From contig JAOTRX010000002.1 in assembly GCA_030247675.1 (NCBI GenBank), positions 930,001 through 994,000 on the forward strand: a DNA stretch of 64,000 nt. Direction: 5' to 3'. A model generated the notes under the pieces. That model searched no databases and had not been told where the DNA came from. It saw only the letters and a list, made by a program, of their open reading frames with translations. Below, in pieces: positions 8,663 to 18,000 of this stretch. The first letter of the stretch is position 1; each line of letters opens with the position of its first letter. This DNA is from Desulforhopalus sp. (lineage in GTDB: Bacteria > Desulfobacterota > Desulfobulbia > Desulfobulbales > Desulfocapsaceae). Made by a program: the position numbers and the translations under genes.

Positions 8663-9178
8663 TTAGAACGAGCTGTTTTCAAAGGAAGCCACCGATTCGG
8701 CATGGCGCTTGCGTTTCTTTTCGGTCATTGCCTGGCCTTCGCCGAACTCAAGGCACTGGGTCGTGCAGGCGGTGACGCAGGCTGGTTTCAACCCTTGATC
8801 GAGGCGGTCCTTGCAATAGTCGCATTTGACCACCTTGCCGATTTCCGGCTGCCACTGCGGTGCTCCCCATGGGCAGGCGGCGATACAGGTCTTGCAGCCG
8901 ACGCAGAGATTGTGGTCGACGAAGACGATGCCGTCGCTTTGCCGTTGCTGCATGGCGCCGGTCGGGCAAGCGGCGACGCACCAGGGGTTTTCACAGTGAA
9001 AGCAGGGCATGAAGACGAAGGAGATGCGCGGCAGGCCGCCGACCATCTTCGGGCCGACCTCGACGATCTGGCAGAGACGGGGGCCAATCGGCAGGCTCTT
9101 ATTGGATTTGCACTGGATTTCGCAGGCATGGCAGCCGATGCATTTGCGGGTATCCTGGGAAAGATGGAACCGGCTCAT
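8663..9178 (-). CDS. 4Fe-4S ferredoxin-like subunit (PhsB/HycB-like, 171 aa)
   Basis: Four cysteine clusters typical of the four-cluster Fe-S subunits of DMSO-reductase-family enzymes are present: CIGCHACEIQC, CFHCENPWCVAACP, CVGCKTCIAACP and CDYCKDRLDQGLKPACVTAC. Such subunits carry electrons to or from the molybdopterin enzyme. It has no signal peptide, matching the cytoplasmic catalytic subunit. ATG 9178 has a strong ribosome site (GAGGAG) and starts directly before the first strand, so I prefer it to the upstream ATG at 9229. It is the first gene of the operon running to 2709. Confidence 0.88.
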   Translation of the reverse strand: MSRFHLSQDTRKCIGCHACEIQCKSNKSLPIGPRLCQIVEVGPKMVGGLPRISFVFMPCFHCENPWCVAACPTGAMQQRQSDGIVFVDHNLCVGCKTCIAACPWGAPQWQPEIGKVVKCDYCKDRLDQGLKPACVTACTTQCLEFGEGQAMTEKKRKRHAESVASFENSSF

Positions 9179-9518
9179 GAAAATTCTCCTCAAGGTAAAA
9201 GTTCGATGCAGCGTGGGGCGAGTCGCCAAGGGATCCGCCCATCAGTTTTGCAAGTTATATGCCAGGACGGGTTTGCTGTCCCGGCAGACTGGTGGTTGGT
9301 AAGTTGAAATTCCTCAATGATTTCGGGAGATAATTCTCTGCCACCCAAGGTGGTGCCGGCGGTGTTGAGAAAAATGCCCCGGTATATGCCGCTATTCTCC
9401 CCTGTTGGTGCAACATCGGGGTTTCTCCCGCAAGCAACGATGTCTCCAGGTATCCGCATGAAAAAACAAAGGAAAGCATTATGTCCCGGCCCCTGGTGCA
9501 AAGTATTTGTCGCAGTTT
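9179..9518. other. Gene-free stretch
   Basis: About 340 bases upstream of the Mo/Fe-S operon. I see no convincing open frame or sigma54-type promoter. It presumably holds the operon promoter on the minus strand. Confidence 0.5.
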
Positions 9519-9986
9519 TCAATCGCCCATTTCGGCCATGTAAGCGTCCAGGGTGCCCTCCATGGCCAGCTTGTGCTTGGCCTCTTCCTGGCAAAGCATC
9601 TTGAAAACTTTCTTTGCCCCTTCGTCCCGTGCTTCAGCCAGGAGAAGATTGTACAGAGCCAGGGCCTTTTCTTCGCGCTTGGCGGCGAGCATCAGGATAT
9701 CACGGTAGGGCATGCCCGGGGTGTAGGCGACCTCCGCCACAAAGTTGCTGCGTTTGATGTCGGTAATCCAGACGAAGGGATAGTCGTCGAGGGTGCTACC
9801 GGTATCGCCGTTTTTCAGCCCTTGAAGAATGTGCCGATGCTTGTCTTCTTGGTCGGCGAACTGCAGGAACAGGTCTTTTTTGCCGACCTGGGCCTCTTTT
9901 TGACTGATCATCCGGTAAAAGTCGGCGGCCTCCTGCTCCTGGGAAATGGCAAAATCAATGATGGCAGTCAGGTTCTTGAAATCCAT
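9519..9986 (-). CDS. Ferritin-like diiron protein (rubrerythrin-type, 155 aa)
   Basis: A four-helix bundle with carboxylate motifs: EQEAADFYRMIS in helix 1, DQEDKHRHIL in helix 2, KREEKALALYN in helix 3 and EEAKHKLAMEG in helix 4, matching the E...ExxH...E...ExxH diiron scheme of rubrerythrin-like proteins. There is no rubredoxin domain. Such proteins often act in peroxide reduction or iron handling in anaerobes. It precedes the Mo/Fe-S operon on the same strand. The ribosome site GAGGA lies before ATG 9986. Confidence 0.8.
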   Translation of the reverse strand: MDFKNLTAIIDFAISQEQEAADFYRMISQKEAQVGKKDLFLQFADQEDKHRHILQGLKNGDTGSTLDDYPFVWITDIKRSNFVAEVAYTPGMPYRDILMLAAKREEKALALYNLLLAEARDEGAKKVFKMLCQEEAKHKLAMEGTLDAYMAEMGD

Positions 9987-10047
9987 GGCTTGTCCTCAAG
10001 GTCAAAGGTGGTGTTTGCTCAGTAATTCCTGAAATGTCTTTCGGGTA

Positions 10048-10410
10048 TCATGGACGGGAAAGCTCTCCCGCCACTATTTCTTCCAGGTTTCTTACATCAA
10101 CGGGTTTGACGCAGTAAGCACCCGCACCGAGTGCTATCGCCTCTTTGGCGCTTTCAAGGGTCGGGAAACCGGTAAGTATGATGACTCGCACCCTTGGCTT
10201 GCGCCTTTTTATCTTCTCGAGGACCTCGAGTCCGCTCATTTTTTTCAGGTTTAAATCGAGGATGGCGAGATCGACGGGAGAGGATTCCAGGTGTGATAAG
10301 AAATCATCCTCCTCGGTAAAAGCGCGGACCGCATGGCCTCGTCTGGTGAGAATTTTTTGCACCAGAACTGCTGCGTCAAGAATATCATCAAGGATGACGA
10401 TTTCGGCCAT
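10048..10410 (-). CDS. Single-domain response regulator (CheY-like, 120 aa)
   Basis: A complete receiver domain: acidic pocket (VILDDILD), phospho-acceptor Asp in LAILDLNLKKMSG, the conserved Thr in VIILTGFP and Lys in AYCVKPVD. There is no output domain, so it acts through another protein. An upstream ATG at 10464 would add 18 residues without homology, so ATG 10410 is preferred. It lies on the same strand as the ferritin-like and Mo/Fe-S genes. The hybrid kinases in this window are possible partners but this is not shown. Confidence 0.85.
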   Translation of the reverse strand: MAEIVILDDILDAAVLVQKILTRRGHAVRAFTEEDDFLSHLESSPVDLAILDLNLKKMSGLEVLEKIKRRKPRVRVIILTGFPTLESAKEAIALGAGAYCVKPVDVRNLEEIVAGELSRP

Positions 10411-10762
10411 GGGGGGGCTCCGGTCATTGGTAAAAAGGTTGTTGTTGAGAGTGTGCTCCGGCAATTGAGTTTTGCACCTTTTATGCCGGATTTATCAAGG
10501 TGCTGTTTCTTTGTTGTTTTAAGCAGTGTTTTCAGGATACTACGATAATTTCCCGGTCTTACGGTTGGCTTCTTTTCCGCGTCTGGCGCGTTGCAGTCTC
10601 AAGAGGACAAAGGTGTAACCTCTTTGCATTCGGACCTTTTTGCCGGCAATGGAGCAATACGCCTGTTGGCAGAAAGGGTGCAGCAAAAAAGTTGCAAAAT
10701 CAAATCTTGAAAAGAAGCGGCAGTGAATAAATCCCGGAGGATGTGGATCGGGCCGTTGCGAC
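10411..10762. other. Gene-free stretch
   Basis: About 350 bases between the response regulator and the metallopeptidase. Short overlapping frames here have no protein-like composition. I see nothing that can be named. Confidence 0.45.
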
Positions 10763-11623
10763 TCAGGGATTACGCTCGGTAAAGGTGTCGCAGCTGCCGA
10801 GCGCACCGGACTGAAAGCCCTTGCTGAACCACTTCACCCTCTGGGCAGAGCTGCCATGGGTGAAGGAATCCGGTGTGATATGTCCCTTCGAGCGGCGTTG
10901 CAGGCGATCGTCACCAATATTTGAGGCGGCATTGAGGGCCTCCTCGATATCCCCCGGTTCGACCACCCGGCGGACCCGGTCGGCATGGTTGGCCCAGACC
11001 CCCGCCAGGCAATCGGCCTGCAGTTCGAGTTTCACCGAGAGTTTGTTGTACTGAACCTCGGAAAGCTTGCGCCGCTGCTCGGCCACCTTGCCGCTGATGC
11101 CGAGGAGATTCTGGACATGGTGTCCCACCTCATGGGCGATGACATAGGCCTGGGCAAAATCGCCGGGCGAGTTGAGCTTTGCCCGCAGGTCGCGGTAAAA
11201 CGACAGGTCGATGTAGACCTTATGATCGGCCGGACAATAAAATGGCCCCATCGCCGCCTGGGCGAATCCACAGGCCGAGTCGACCGCATCGGAAAACAGC
11301 ACGAGTTTTGGCTCGCTATAGGTCTTGTGTGCCGCCGAAAATATCTGGTTCCAGGTATCTTCGGTATCCGCCAGAACGACCGAGACAAAATCGGTCAATT
11401 TCTTTTCCTCGGTACTGGCCTGGTAGGGTTTGGACATTTGTTGCGGAGGGGGTCCCTGCAGGGCCTCTCCCATATTGAGAATTGCCGACGGGTCTATGCC
11501 GAAAAACATGCCGATGAGGGCCAGCAGCAGGATGCCAATGCCGCCGCCTTTAACCCCACGCGGCATTCTGCTGCCGCGGTTATCTTCGACATTGGTACTT
11601 CTTCGCCCCATCTCCCAGCGCAT
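10763..11623 (-). CDS. Neutral zinc metallopeptidase (YpfJ family, 286 aa)
   Basis: An N-terminal Arg/Gly-rich cytoplasmic stretch (MRWEMGRRSTNVEDNRG) is followed by one membrane segment (GGIGILLLALIGMFFGI, about residues 27-45). The catalytic zinc motif is HEVGHHVQNLLG (HExxH) near residue 165, and a further acidic region LELQADCLAGVWA supplies the third ligand, as in the YpfJ/PF04228 family. YDAK-type family features such as FYCPADHKVYIDLSFY are present. It is predicted to be an inner-membrane anchored periplasmic peptidase of unknown substrate. ATG 11623 has a strong AAGGAGG site. Confidence 0.88.
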   Translation of the reverse strand: MRWEMGRRSTNVEDNRGSRMPRGVKGGGIGILLLALIGMFFGIDPSAILNMGEALQGPPPQQMSKPYQASTEEKKLTDFVSVVLADTEDTWNQIFSAAHKTYSEPKLVLFSDAVDSACGFAQAAMGPFYCPADHKVYIDLSFYRDLRAKLNSPGDFAQAYVIAHEVGHHVQNLLGISGKVAEQRRKLSEVQYNKLSVKLELQADCLAGVWANHADRVRRVVEPGDIEEALNAASNIGDDRLQRRSKGHITPDSFTHGSSAQRVKWFSKGFQSGALGSCDTFTERNP

Positions 11624-11654
11624 GGTTGCCTCCTTTTGTGTGTCTGAAACGACG

Positions 11655-11695
11655 CGTTTCGTTTGAGCTGAAGAACTGCTCAATTAAGGTATATC
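11655..11695. repeat. Degenerate copy of the structured repeat (R4)
   Basis: CGTTTCGTTTGAGC, then CTGCTCAA and a TATAT tail reproduce the second half of the repeat at 59423-59476, including the TTGAGC/GCTCAA hairpin. It lies between the divergent metallopeptidase and acetyltransferase genes. Confidence 0.45.
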
Positions 11696-11901
11696 TCGTA
11701 AAGGAAATGTTTGGCAATGGCCAATCGTACTATCCTGCGGTAAATGGCCGGTAACGGTCCGTAGCGGAAAAAGAAATGACAAAGTTTTTTGAAAGGGTGG
11801 TTTTGCGGAATCGGATCATATAGAATTCCGGTGGAAGGTGCTTCTTCGGCAGGTGGCAAGGTTGCGGCTGTCGGTCACCATAAGGGAATTGGGAGTGGGG
11901 C

Positions 11902-12756
11902 ATGGTTGAAAATATGTACACCATCCGGGCGATGACGCGACAAGAGGTGGATCTCGCCATTGACTGGGCGGCGGAAGAAGGGTGGAATCCGGGACTGACC
12001 GATGCCGATTGCTTTTATGCCGCCGATGCCAATGGTTTTTTGCTGGGCAGCGTGCAAGGCAAACCGGTTGCGACGATTTCGGCTGTCAGCTACGGCGATT
12101 CGTTTGGTTTTATTGGATTCTATATAGTGAAGCCCGAGTATCGCGGCCAAGGCTATGGTCTGCGGATCTGGCAGGCCGCCCTTGACCACCTGGCTGGTCG
12201 GACAATCGGTTTGGACGGCGTCGTCGCCCAGCAGGACAACTACCGGAAATCCGGATTTGTCCTGGCCTACCGGAACATTCGCTACCAGGGAATCGGCGGT
12301 GGCGAATATCCATCCGCTGCCCGGACCATCGATCTGGCGACGGTGCCGTTTGCCGAGATTGAGGCCTTTGATGCGGCATTTTTTCCTGACCGGCGCCGAG
12401 ACTTTTTACAGCGCTGGCTGCAGCCGCCGCAGGGCGCCGCATTCGGAGTGCGGGGCGATGATGGTGGCTTGGCGGGGTATGGGGTTGTCCGTTTGTGCCG
12501 CAACGGGTATAAAATCGGGCCTCTTTTTGCCGACGATCCGCAGACGGCTGAGCAGCTCTTTCTGGCACTGAAGGCGAAGACTCCGGCCGGGGCGGCGCTT
12601 TTTCTCGACACACCGGCGGTAAATCCCGCGGCAATTGCCCTGGCGGCCCGGTACAAGATGGCCCCTGCCTTCGAGACCGCCCGAATGTATAAAGGACCTG
12701 CTCCGGAGCTGCCTATTGCAAAGCTTTTTGGCGTAACCACCTTTGAATTGGGATGA
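11902..12756 (+). CDS. GNAT-family N-acetyltransferase, two-domain (YitH-like, 284 aa)
   Basis: The N-terminal GNAT domain (residues 1-130) contains the acetyl-CoA-binding loop in VKPEYRGQGYGLRIWQAAL, preceded by the strand FGFIGFYIV, and the alpha/beta core ending in GLDGVVAQQDNYRKSGF. A second GNAT-like half (about 145-284) follows, as in YitH/HolE-type proteins in which a C-terminal acetyltransferase domain packs against the first. The substrate is unknown. The start has GGAG nine bases upstream. It may head an operon with the exported amidohydrolase and downstream genes. Confidence 0.85.
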   Translation: MVENMYTIRAMTRQEVDLAIDWAAEEGWNPGLTDADCFYAADANGFLLGSVQGKPVATISAVSYGDSFGFIGFYIVKPEYRGQGYGLRIWQAALDHLAGRTIGLDGVVAQQDNYRKSGFVLAYRNIRYQGIGGGEYPSAARTIDLATVPFAEIEAFDAAFFPDRRRDFLQRWLQPPQGAAFGVRGDDGGLAGYGVVRLCRNGYKIGPLFADDPQTAEQLFLALKAKTPAGAALFLDTPAVNPAAIALAARYKMAPAFETARMYKGPAPELPIAKLFGVTTFELG

Positions 12757-12842
12757 TTGAACACAGGTTGTCGAATGACGCCGGCCAGAAAAGCCGGCAG
12801 GTTCAGCAAAAATACCCCCATGCCGGGGCAGCAGGAGAAAGA

Positions 12843-14261
12843 ATGATGAACGGCAGACGGCAAGCGGCGTGCATAGCCGCCGTGATAGTGTGCTTGGTGT
12901 TTGGCGGCAGGGGCGTCGCTACTGCCGCCCAGGCCCCGGTGGATCTTCTCATTACCGGCGGCCTGGTGGTCACCATGGATGGGCAGATGACCCTTATCGA
13001 GGACGGTGGCCTGGCAGTCGATAAGGGCGAGATAGTGGCCGTCGGGCCGTCGGGCGACTTGCGGCAAGGGTATCAGGCGACCGAGACCATCGATGCCGCC
13101 GGGAAGATCATCATGCCCGGCCTGGTCAATACCCATACCCATGCGGCGATGACCCTCTTCCGGGGGATGGCCGACGACCTGCCGCTCGATACCTGGCTGC
13201 AGAAGCATATCTGGCCAGCGGAGGCAAAATTTATCAACGCCGCCTCGGTGCGCACCGGCACCGACCTGGCCCTGGTTGAGATGATCCGCTCCGGTACCAC
13301 CACCTTTACCGATATGTATTTCTTTGCCGGTGAGATAGCACAGGCGGCAAAAAAGGCGGGCGTCCGGGCGGTGGTCGGCGAGGCGGTCATCGACTTTCCG
13401 ACTCCCGACAGCAAGGGCCCGCAAGACAGCTTCGCCATCATTGCCGGCCTTGCGGCGAAGTGGCGGAACGATCCGCTCATCACCATTGCCGTGGCCCCCC
13501 ATGCTCCTTACACCTGCTCGCCGGAGACCCTGACCGCCTCCAAGACCCTCGCCGGTAAGCTGGCCCTGCCGCTGATGATCCATGTCGCCGAGACCGAGAA
13601 AGAGATAGGCGAGGTGGCGGCAAAATATGGCGTCACGCCCTTTCAGCACCTCAATAATCTCGGGTTTTTCGGTGGCACGGTGATTGTTGCCCATGCCGTG
13701 CACCCGTCGCCTGGCGACCTCGGCCTCATGGCAGGTAAGAAGCTTGGTGTTGCCCATAATCCGAGCAGCAATATGAAGCTTGCCAGCGGCGTCGCCCCGG
13801 TTCCGGAGATGCTGCGGGCGGGCATTGCCGTGGGTCTTGGCACCGATGGCGCCGCCAGCAACAATAGCCTCAGCATATTTAAGGAGATGAACGCGGCTGC
13901 CTTGATGCACAAGGTTTCCCGGCGCGATCCGACGGTCTTCAGCGCCACCGAGGCGGTGACGGCGGCAACCATCGGCGGTGCCAGGGTCTTGGGGATGGAA
14001 CAGCGGATCGGCTCTCTTACGAAGGGCAAGAGGGCCGATATCATTCTCGTCGATCAGGATCGCGCCAACATGGTGCCGATGTACAATGTTTACTCACACC
14101 TGGTGTACGCCGCCGGTGGGGCCGATGTCGACACCGTCGTTGTCGACGGCCGGATTGTTATGCGCCGCGGCAAACTCTTGACCCTGGCGGAGGGGGAAGT
14201 GCTTGCCGCGGCACAATTTCTTGCGGCAAAGATCCGTGATGAGCAGCGGCCACTAAAATAA
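12843..14261 (+). CDS. Exported amidohydrolase (MtaD/SAH-deaminase-like, 472 aa)
   Basis: ATG 12843 begins a clear Sec signal peptide (MNGRRQAACIAAVIVCLVFGG ... ATAAQA), followed by a full amidohydrolase/cytosine-deaminase-like barrel: the composite beta-sandwich (VDLLITGGLVVTMDGQ), metal motif NTHTHAAM, then HAPYTCSPETL, HVAET, HAVH and GTDGAASNN. The pattern matches 5'-methylthioadenosine/S-adenosylhomocysteine deaminases and related TRZ/ATZ hydrolases, which are normally cytoplasmic. The ribosome site (AGGAGA) supports this start over the ATG-less upstream extension at 12753. If exported, it would deaminate nucleoside-like substrates in the periplasm. It follows the acetyltransferase gene closely. 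Confidence 0.85.
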   Translation: MMNGRRQAACIAAVIVCLVFGGRGVATAAQAPVDLLITGGLVVTMDGQMTLIEDGGLAVDKGEIVAVGPSGDLRQGYQATETIDAAGKIIMPGLVNTHTHAAMTLFRGMADDLPLDTWLQKHIWPAEAKFINAASVRTGTDLALVEMIRSGTTTFTDMYFFAGEIAQAAKKAGVRAVVGEAVIDFPTPDSKGPQDSFAIIAGLAAKWRNDPLITIAVAPHAPYTCSPETLTASKTLAGKLALPLMIHVAETEKEIGEVAAKYGVTPFQHLNNLGFFGGTVIVAHAVHPSPGDLGLMAGKKLGVAHNPSSNMKLASGVAPVPEMLRAGIAVGLGTDGAASNNSLSIFKEMNAAALMHKVSRRDPTVFSATEAVTAATIGGARVLGMEQRIGSLTKGKRADIILVDQDRANMVPMYNVYSHLVYAAGGADVDTVVVDGRIVMRRGKLLTLAEGEVLAAAQFLAAKIRDEQRPLK

Positions 14262-14294
14262 TCGCGGAGGGATTGGCGTGCAGGAAAGTATCCT

Positions 14295-14927
14295 ATGACA
14301 ACTATTTATCTGATTCGGCACGGTGAAATCACTCAGGAAAGGCCACGCCGCTTTGTCGGCCAGAAGGATTTGCCTCTGACTGAACAAGGCCTGGAACAGG
14401 CCTCTAGCCTAGCCGATTTCCTGGCAGCACAGGCAATCGACAGGGTTGCCTGCAGCCCACTTTCCCGCTGCCGGGAGACCGCCCGTATCATCGGTCAACG
14501 GCTGGGTGTTGTACCCCAGATCTTCCCGGACTTGCGGGAGATAGCCCTTGGGGCCTGGGAAGGCTTGAGCGTTGCCGAGGTCAAGGTGCGTTTCCCCGGT
14601 TGTTATGAGGCACGGGGCACCAACCTGGCTGGATTCCGCCCGATGGGGGGAGAGAGCTTTGTCGATCTGCACCGCAGGGTCTGGCCCGTATTCGAATCCA
14701 TCGCCCTTGGCGGTGAGGAGCGGATGGCGATTATCGCCCACGCTGGAGTCAACCGCGTCATCCTCTGCCGGATTCTCCGTATCGCCTTCAAGAACCTGCT
14801 CGGATTGGACCAGGATTACGGCTGTTTGAACACAATTCATCATGATGGGAAGGGATACAGCGTTACAGCCGTCAACTCGTATCTTGCAAACGGCGAACTT
14901 TTGCCGGGGACAAGGGGGCAGGAGTAA
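14295..14927 (+). CDS. Histidine phosphatase (CobC/phosphoglycerate mutase-like, 210 aa)
   Basis: The catalytic RHG motif is in YLIRHGEIT near residue 8, with the second histidine in AIIAHAGVNR near 150 and the acidic proton donor in REIALGAWEG. Arg residues in SPLSRCRETA complete the phosphate pocket. The length and the WEGLS/GESF signatures fit alpha-ribazole phosphatase (CobC) and broad-specificity 2,3-PGM-like phosphatases. No cobalamin gene is nearby, so a specific role cannot be assigned. The ribosome site AGGAAAG lies 8 bases upstream. Confidence 0.85.
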   Translation: MTTIYLIRHGEITQERPRRFVGQKDLPLTEQGLEQASSLADFLAAQAIDRVACSPLSRCRETARIIGQRLGVVPQIFPDLREIALGAWEGLSVAEVKVRFPGCYEARGTNLAGFRPMGGESFVDLHRRVWPVFESIALGGEERMAIIAHAGVNRVILCRILRIAFKNLLGLDQDYGCLNTIHHDGKGYSVTAVNSYLANGELLPGTRGQE

Positions 14928-15044
14928 CCACCTTATGGACACAGAGAGTTGCGGGATCTCTTGCCGCAAGCGATCGATACCCAGCTGTCCCTGCGGCAAT
15001 TGTGTAGACATGGGGAAAAATTGGTCCAGCACAGGAGGCTGGCA

Positions 15045-18000
15045 ATGAATCACTTTGATTCGTCCAATCTGTCATTTGACAATCTGGAATCCTTGTCATC
15101 GGCAGAAATCAGGCGAAAGATCGAGGAACTGCAGGAGTATACGCGACAGCTAGAAATCCGCAACGCAGAGCTGCAAAAGGGCGAGGGGAAATACCGCAAT
15201 CTCTTTGAGACCATGAGCCAGGGGGTGGTTTATCAGGCGGCGGATGGCCGGATTATCTCCGCCAATCCGGCGGCCGAGCGGATTTTGGGGCTGTCGCTTG
15301 ACCAGATGCTTGGCAAGACATCCCTTGATCCCGACTGGAAGACCGTGCGCGAAGACGGCAGTGAACTGCCGGGCAGCGAACACCCTTCGATGGTAGCCCT
15401 GCGGACGGGCAAACCGGTGCATCGGAAGGTATTTGCGGTGATGAATGCGCGGCGGAAACAGCATACCTGGATCTCCGTCAATGCTACCCCTCTTTTTCAG
15501 CCCGGCGATGCAAAGCCCTTTCAGGTGTACGTTACCTTTGACGATATCAGTGCCCAGCGGCTGGCGGAGCAGAATTATCAGACCCTGTTCCGGGAGATGC
15601 TCAACGGCTTCGCCCTGCACGAGATCATCTGCAATGCGGCGGGGAAACCGGTGGATTACCGCTTTCTTGACGTCAATCCGGCCTTCGAAAAGATAACCGG
15701 CCTGAAGAGGGCGGACCTGGTCGGTCGGACGGTTCTCGAGGTCATGCCGGAAACCGAGCCGCACTGGATCGAGACCTACGGCCGGGTGGCGCTTTCCGGT
15801 GAATCGGTCCACTTCGAGAATGCGGCGGCGGCCATCGAGCGGTTTTTCGAGGTAACCGCCTTCCAGCCGATGTCCGGGCAATTTGCCTGCATATTCACCG
15901 ATATCACCAAACGCCGCAAAAATGAGGAGGCCCTGCGGGCAAGTGAAGCCAGTTTGCGCGCCATTACCGACTCCGCCCACGATGCCATCCTCCTCATGGA
16001 TCCCGACGGCAGCATCACCTTTTGGAATCCCGCCGCCGAGCGGATCTTCGGCTACCGGCGGCAGGAGGTTATCGGCACCGACCTGCACCGGCTCATCGCC
16101 CCCGAGCGGTATCATGCCGCCCATAAGGCGGGTTTTGCCGGATTCAAGCATACCGGCAAAGGCGGTGCCATCGATGTCACCCTGGAGCTTGAGGCCCGCC
16201 ACAAAGACGGCCATGAAATCGCCGTTGAGCTGGCCCTTTCCGCCCTCCACCTGCAAACCGGCTGGCACACGGTGGGGATCATCCGCGACGTTACCGAGCG
16301 CAAAATGGCCGAGGAGAAGCTGCGGGAAAGCGAGGGGCGGTTCCGGGCCCTGCACAATGCCTCGTTCGGCGGCATTGTCATCCACGACCAGGGAGTCATT
16401 CTCGACTGTAACCAGGGCTTTTGTGAGCAGACCGGCTATACCATGGATGAGCTGATCGGTATGGACGGGTTGAAGCTCATTGCCCCCCTGTGGCGTGATC
16501 TTGTCCGGCAGAATATCCGCCGCGGTCACGACCAACCCTATGATGTCGAGGGCCTGCGCAAAGACGGCACATGCTATCCGCTCACTATTCGCGGCAAGTC
16601 GACGCCGTACAAAGGCCGCACCGTGCGGGTCACCGAGTTTCGCGATATCACCGAACGAAAGGCGACGGAGAAAGTGCTGCGAGAAACCGTGGCCCGGTTC
16701 AAGGCCCTTTTCGACGCCACCTCCGATTCGGTCATTTTAATCGAGCCGGATGGCACTATTCTCGATCTCAATGAAAACGCGGCCCGGCGGCGTAATATAG
16801 CCCCGGCTGCCATGCTCGGCAAAAACTTGTTTGGCTTTCTGCCGGCCGAGGCGGCAGCTTCCCGCAGGGAGGCGGTTTCCCGGATCCTCGCGGAGAAACG
16901 ATTGGTTCACTATGAGGAGGTGCGTAACGGCAGGCATTACAGCATCCGTCTGCACCCGGTGATGGATGGCCAGGGACAGGTCATCCAGATCGCCAGTTTC
17001 TCTCGCGACGTCACCGAGCACAAGCGTTCCGAGGAGGAGATGGTCAAGCTGCAGGCCCAGCTCCATCAATCGCAAAAAATGGAGGCAGTCGGTCAGCTTG
17101 CCGGTGGTGTTGCCCATGATTTCAATAATATGCTTGGGGTGATTCTCGGTCATACCGAACTGGCCATGGAACAGGTGAAAGAGCCGAGTCCCTTGCTCAG
17201 CGATCTCCAGGAGATTCGCCGGGCAGCCCAGCGTTCGGCGGAAATAACCCGGCAGCTCCTGGCCTTTGCCCGGAAACAGACGGTGGCGCCCAAGATCCTT
17301 GATCTCAACGAGACCGTCGAGGGCATGCTGAAAATGTTACGGCGGCTGATCGGTGAAGATATCAACCTCATGTGGTTGCCGGGGTCCGGCCTCTGGCCAG
17401 TAAAAATCGACCCTTCCCAGATTGACCAGATCCTCGCCAATCTCTGCGTCAATGCCCGGGATGCCATTACCGGGGGCGGAAATATTATCGTCGAGACCGG
17501 AAACAGCACCTTCGATGAGGAGTATTGTGCCGGTCATTCGGGCTTTGTAAGTGGCGAGTATGTCCGGCTTACCGTCAGTGACAACGGCAGCGGCATGGAT
17601 GAGATTGTTCTCGTCCATATCTTCGAACCGTTCTTTACCACCAAGGAGGTGGGGGAGGGGACCGGTCTGGGCCTGGCCACGGTGTACGGCGCCGTCAAGC
17701 AGAACGGGGGCTTCATCAATGTCGCCAGCGAGCCGGGCCAGGGAACGGCCTTTACCATCTATCTTCCGAAATATCATGGTGAAATCAGGCAGCTGCCTGT
17801 AGTTGAAGGGGCCGAAGACGCACTGCGGGGTGACGAGACCATTCTCCTGGTAGAGGATGAGTCGACGATCCTGAAGATGGTCACCATCATGCTTGAGCTG
17901 CTCGGCTACACCGTGCTGCCGGTGGGGACTCCGGGAGAGGCCCTTCGCCTGGCCGGCGAGCACACCGGCCGGATTGATCTCCTGCTCACCGACGTCATCA

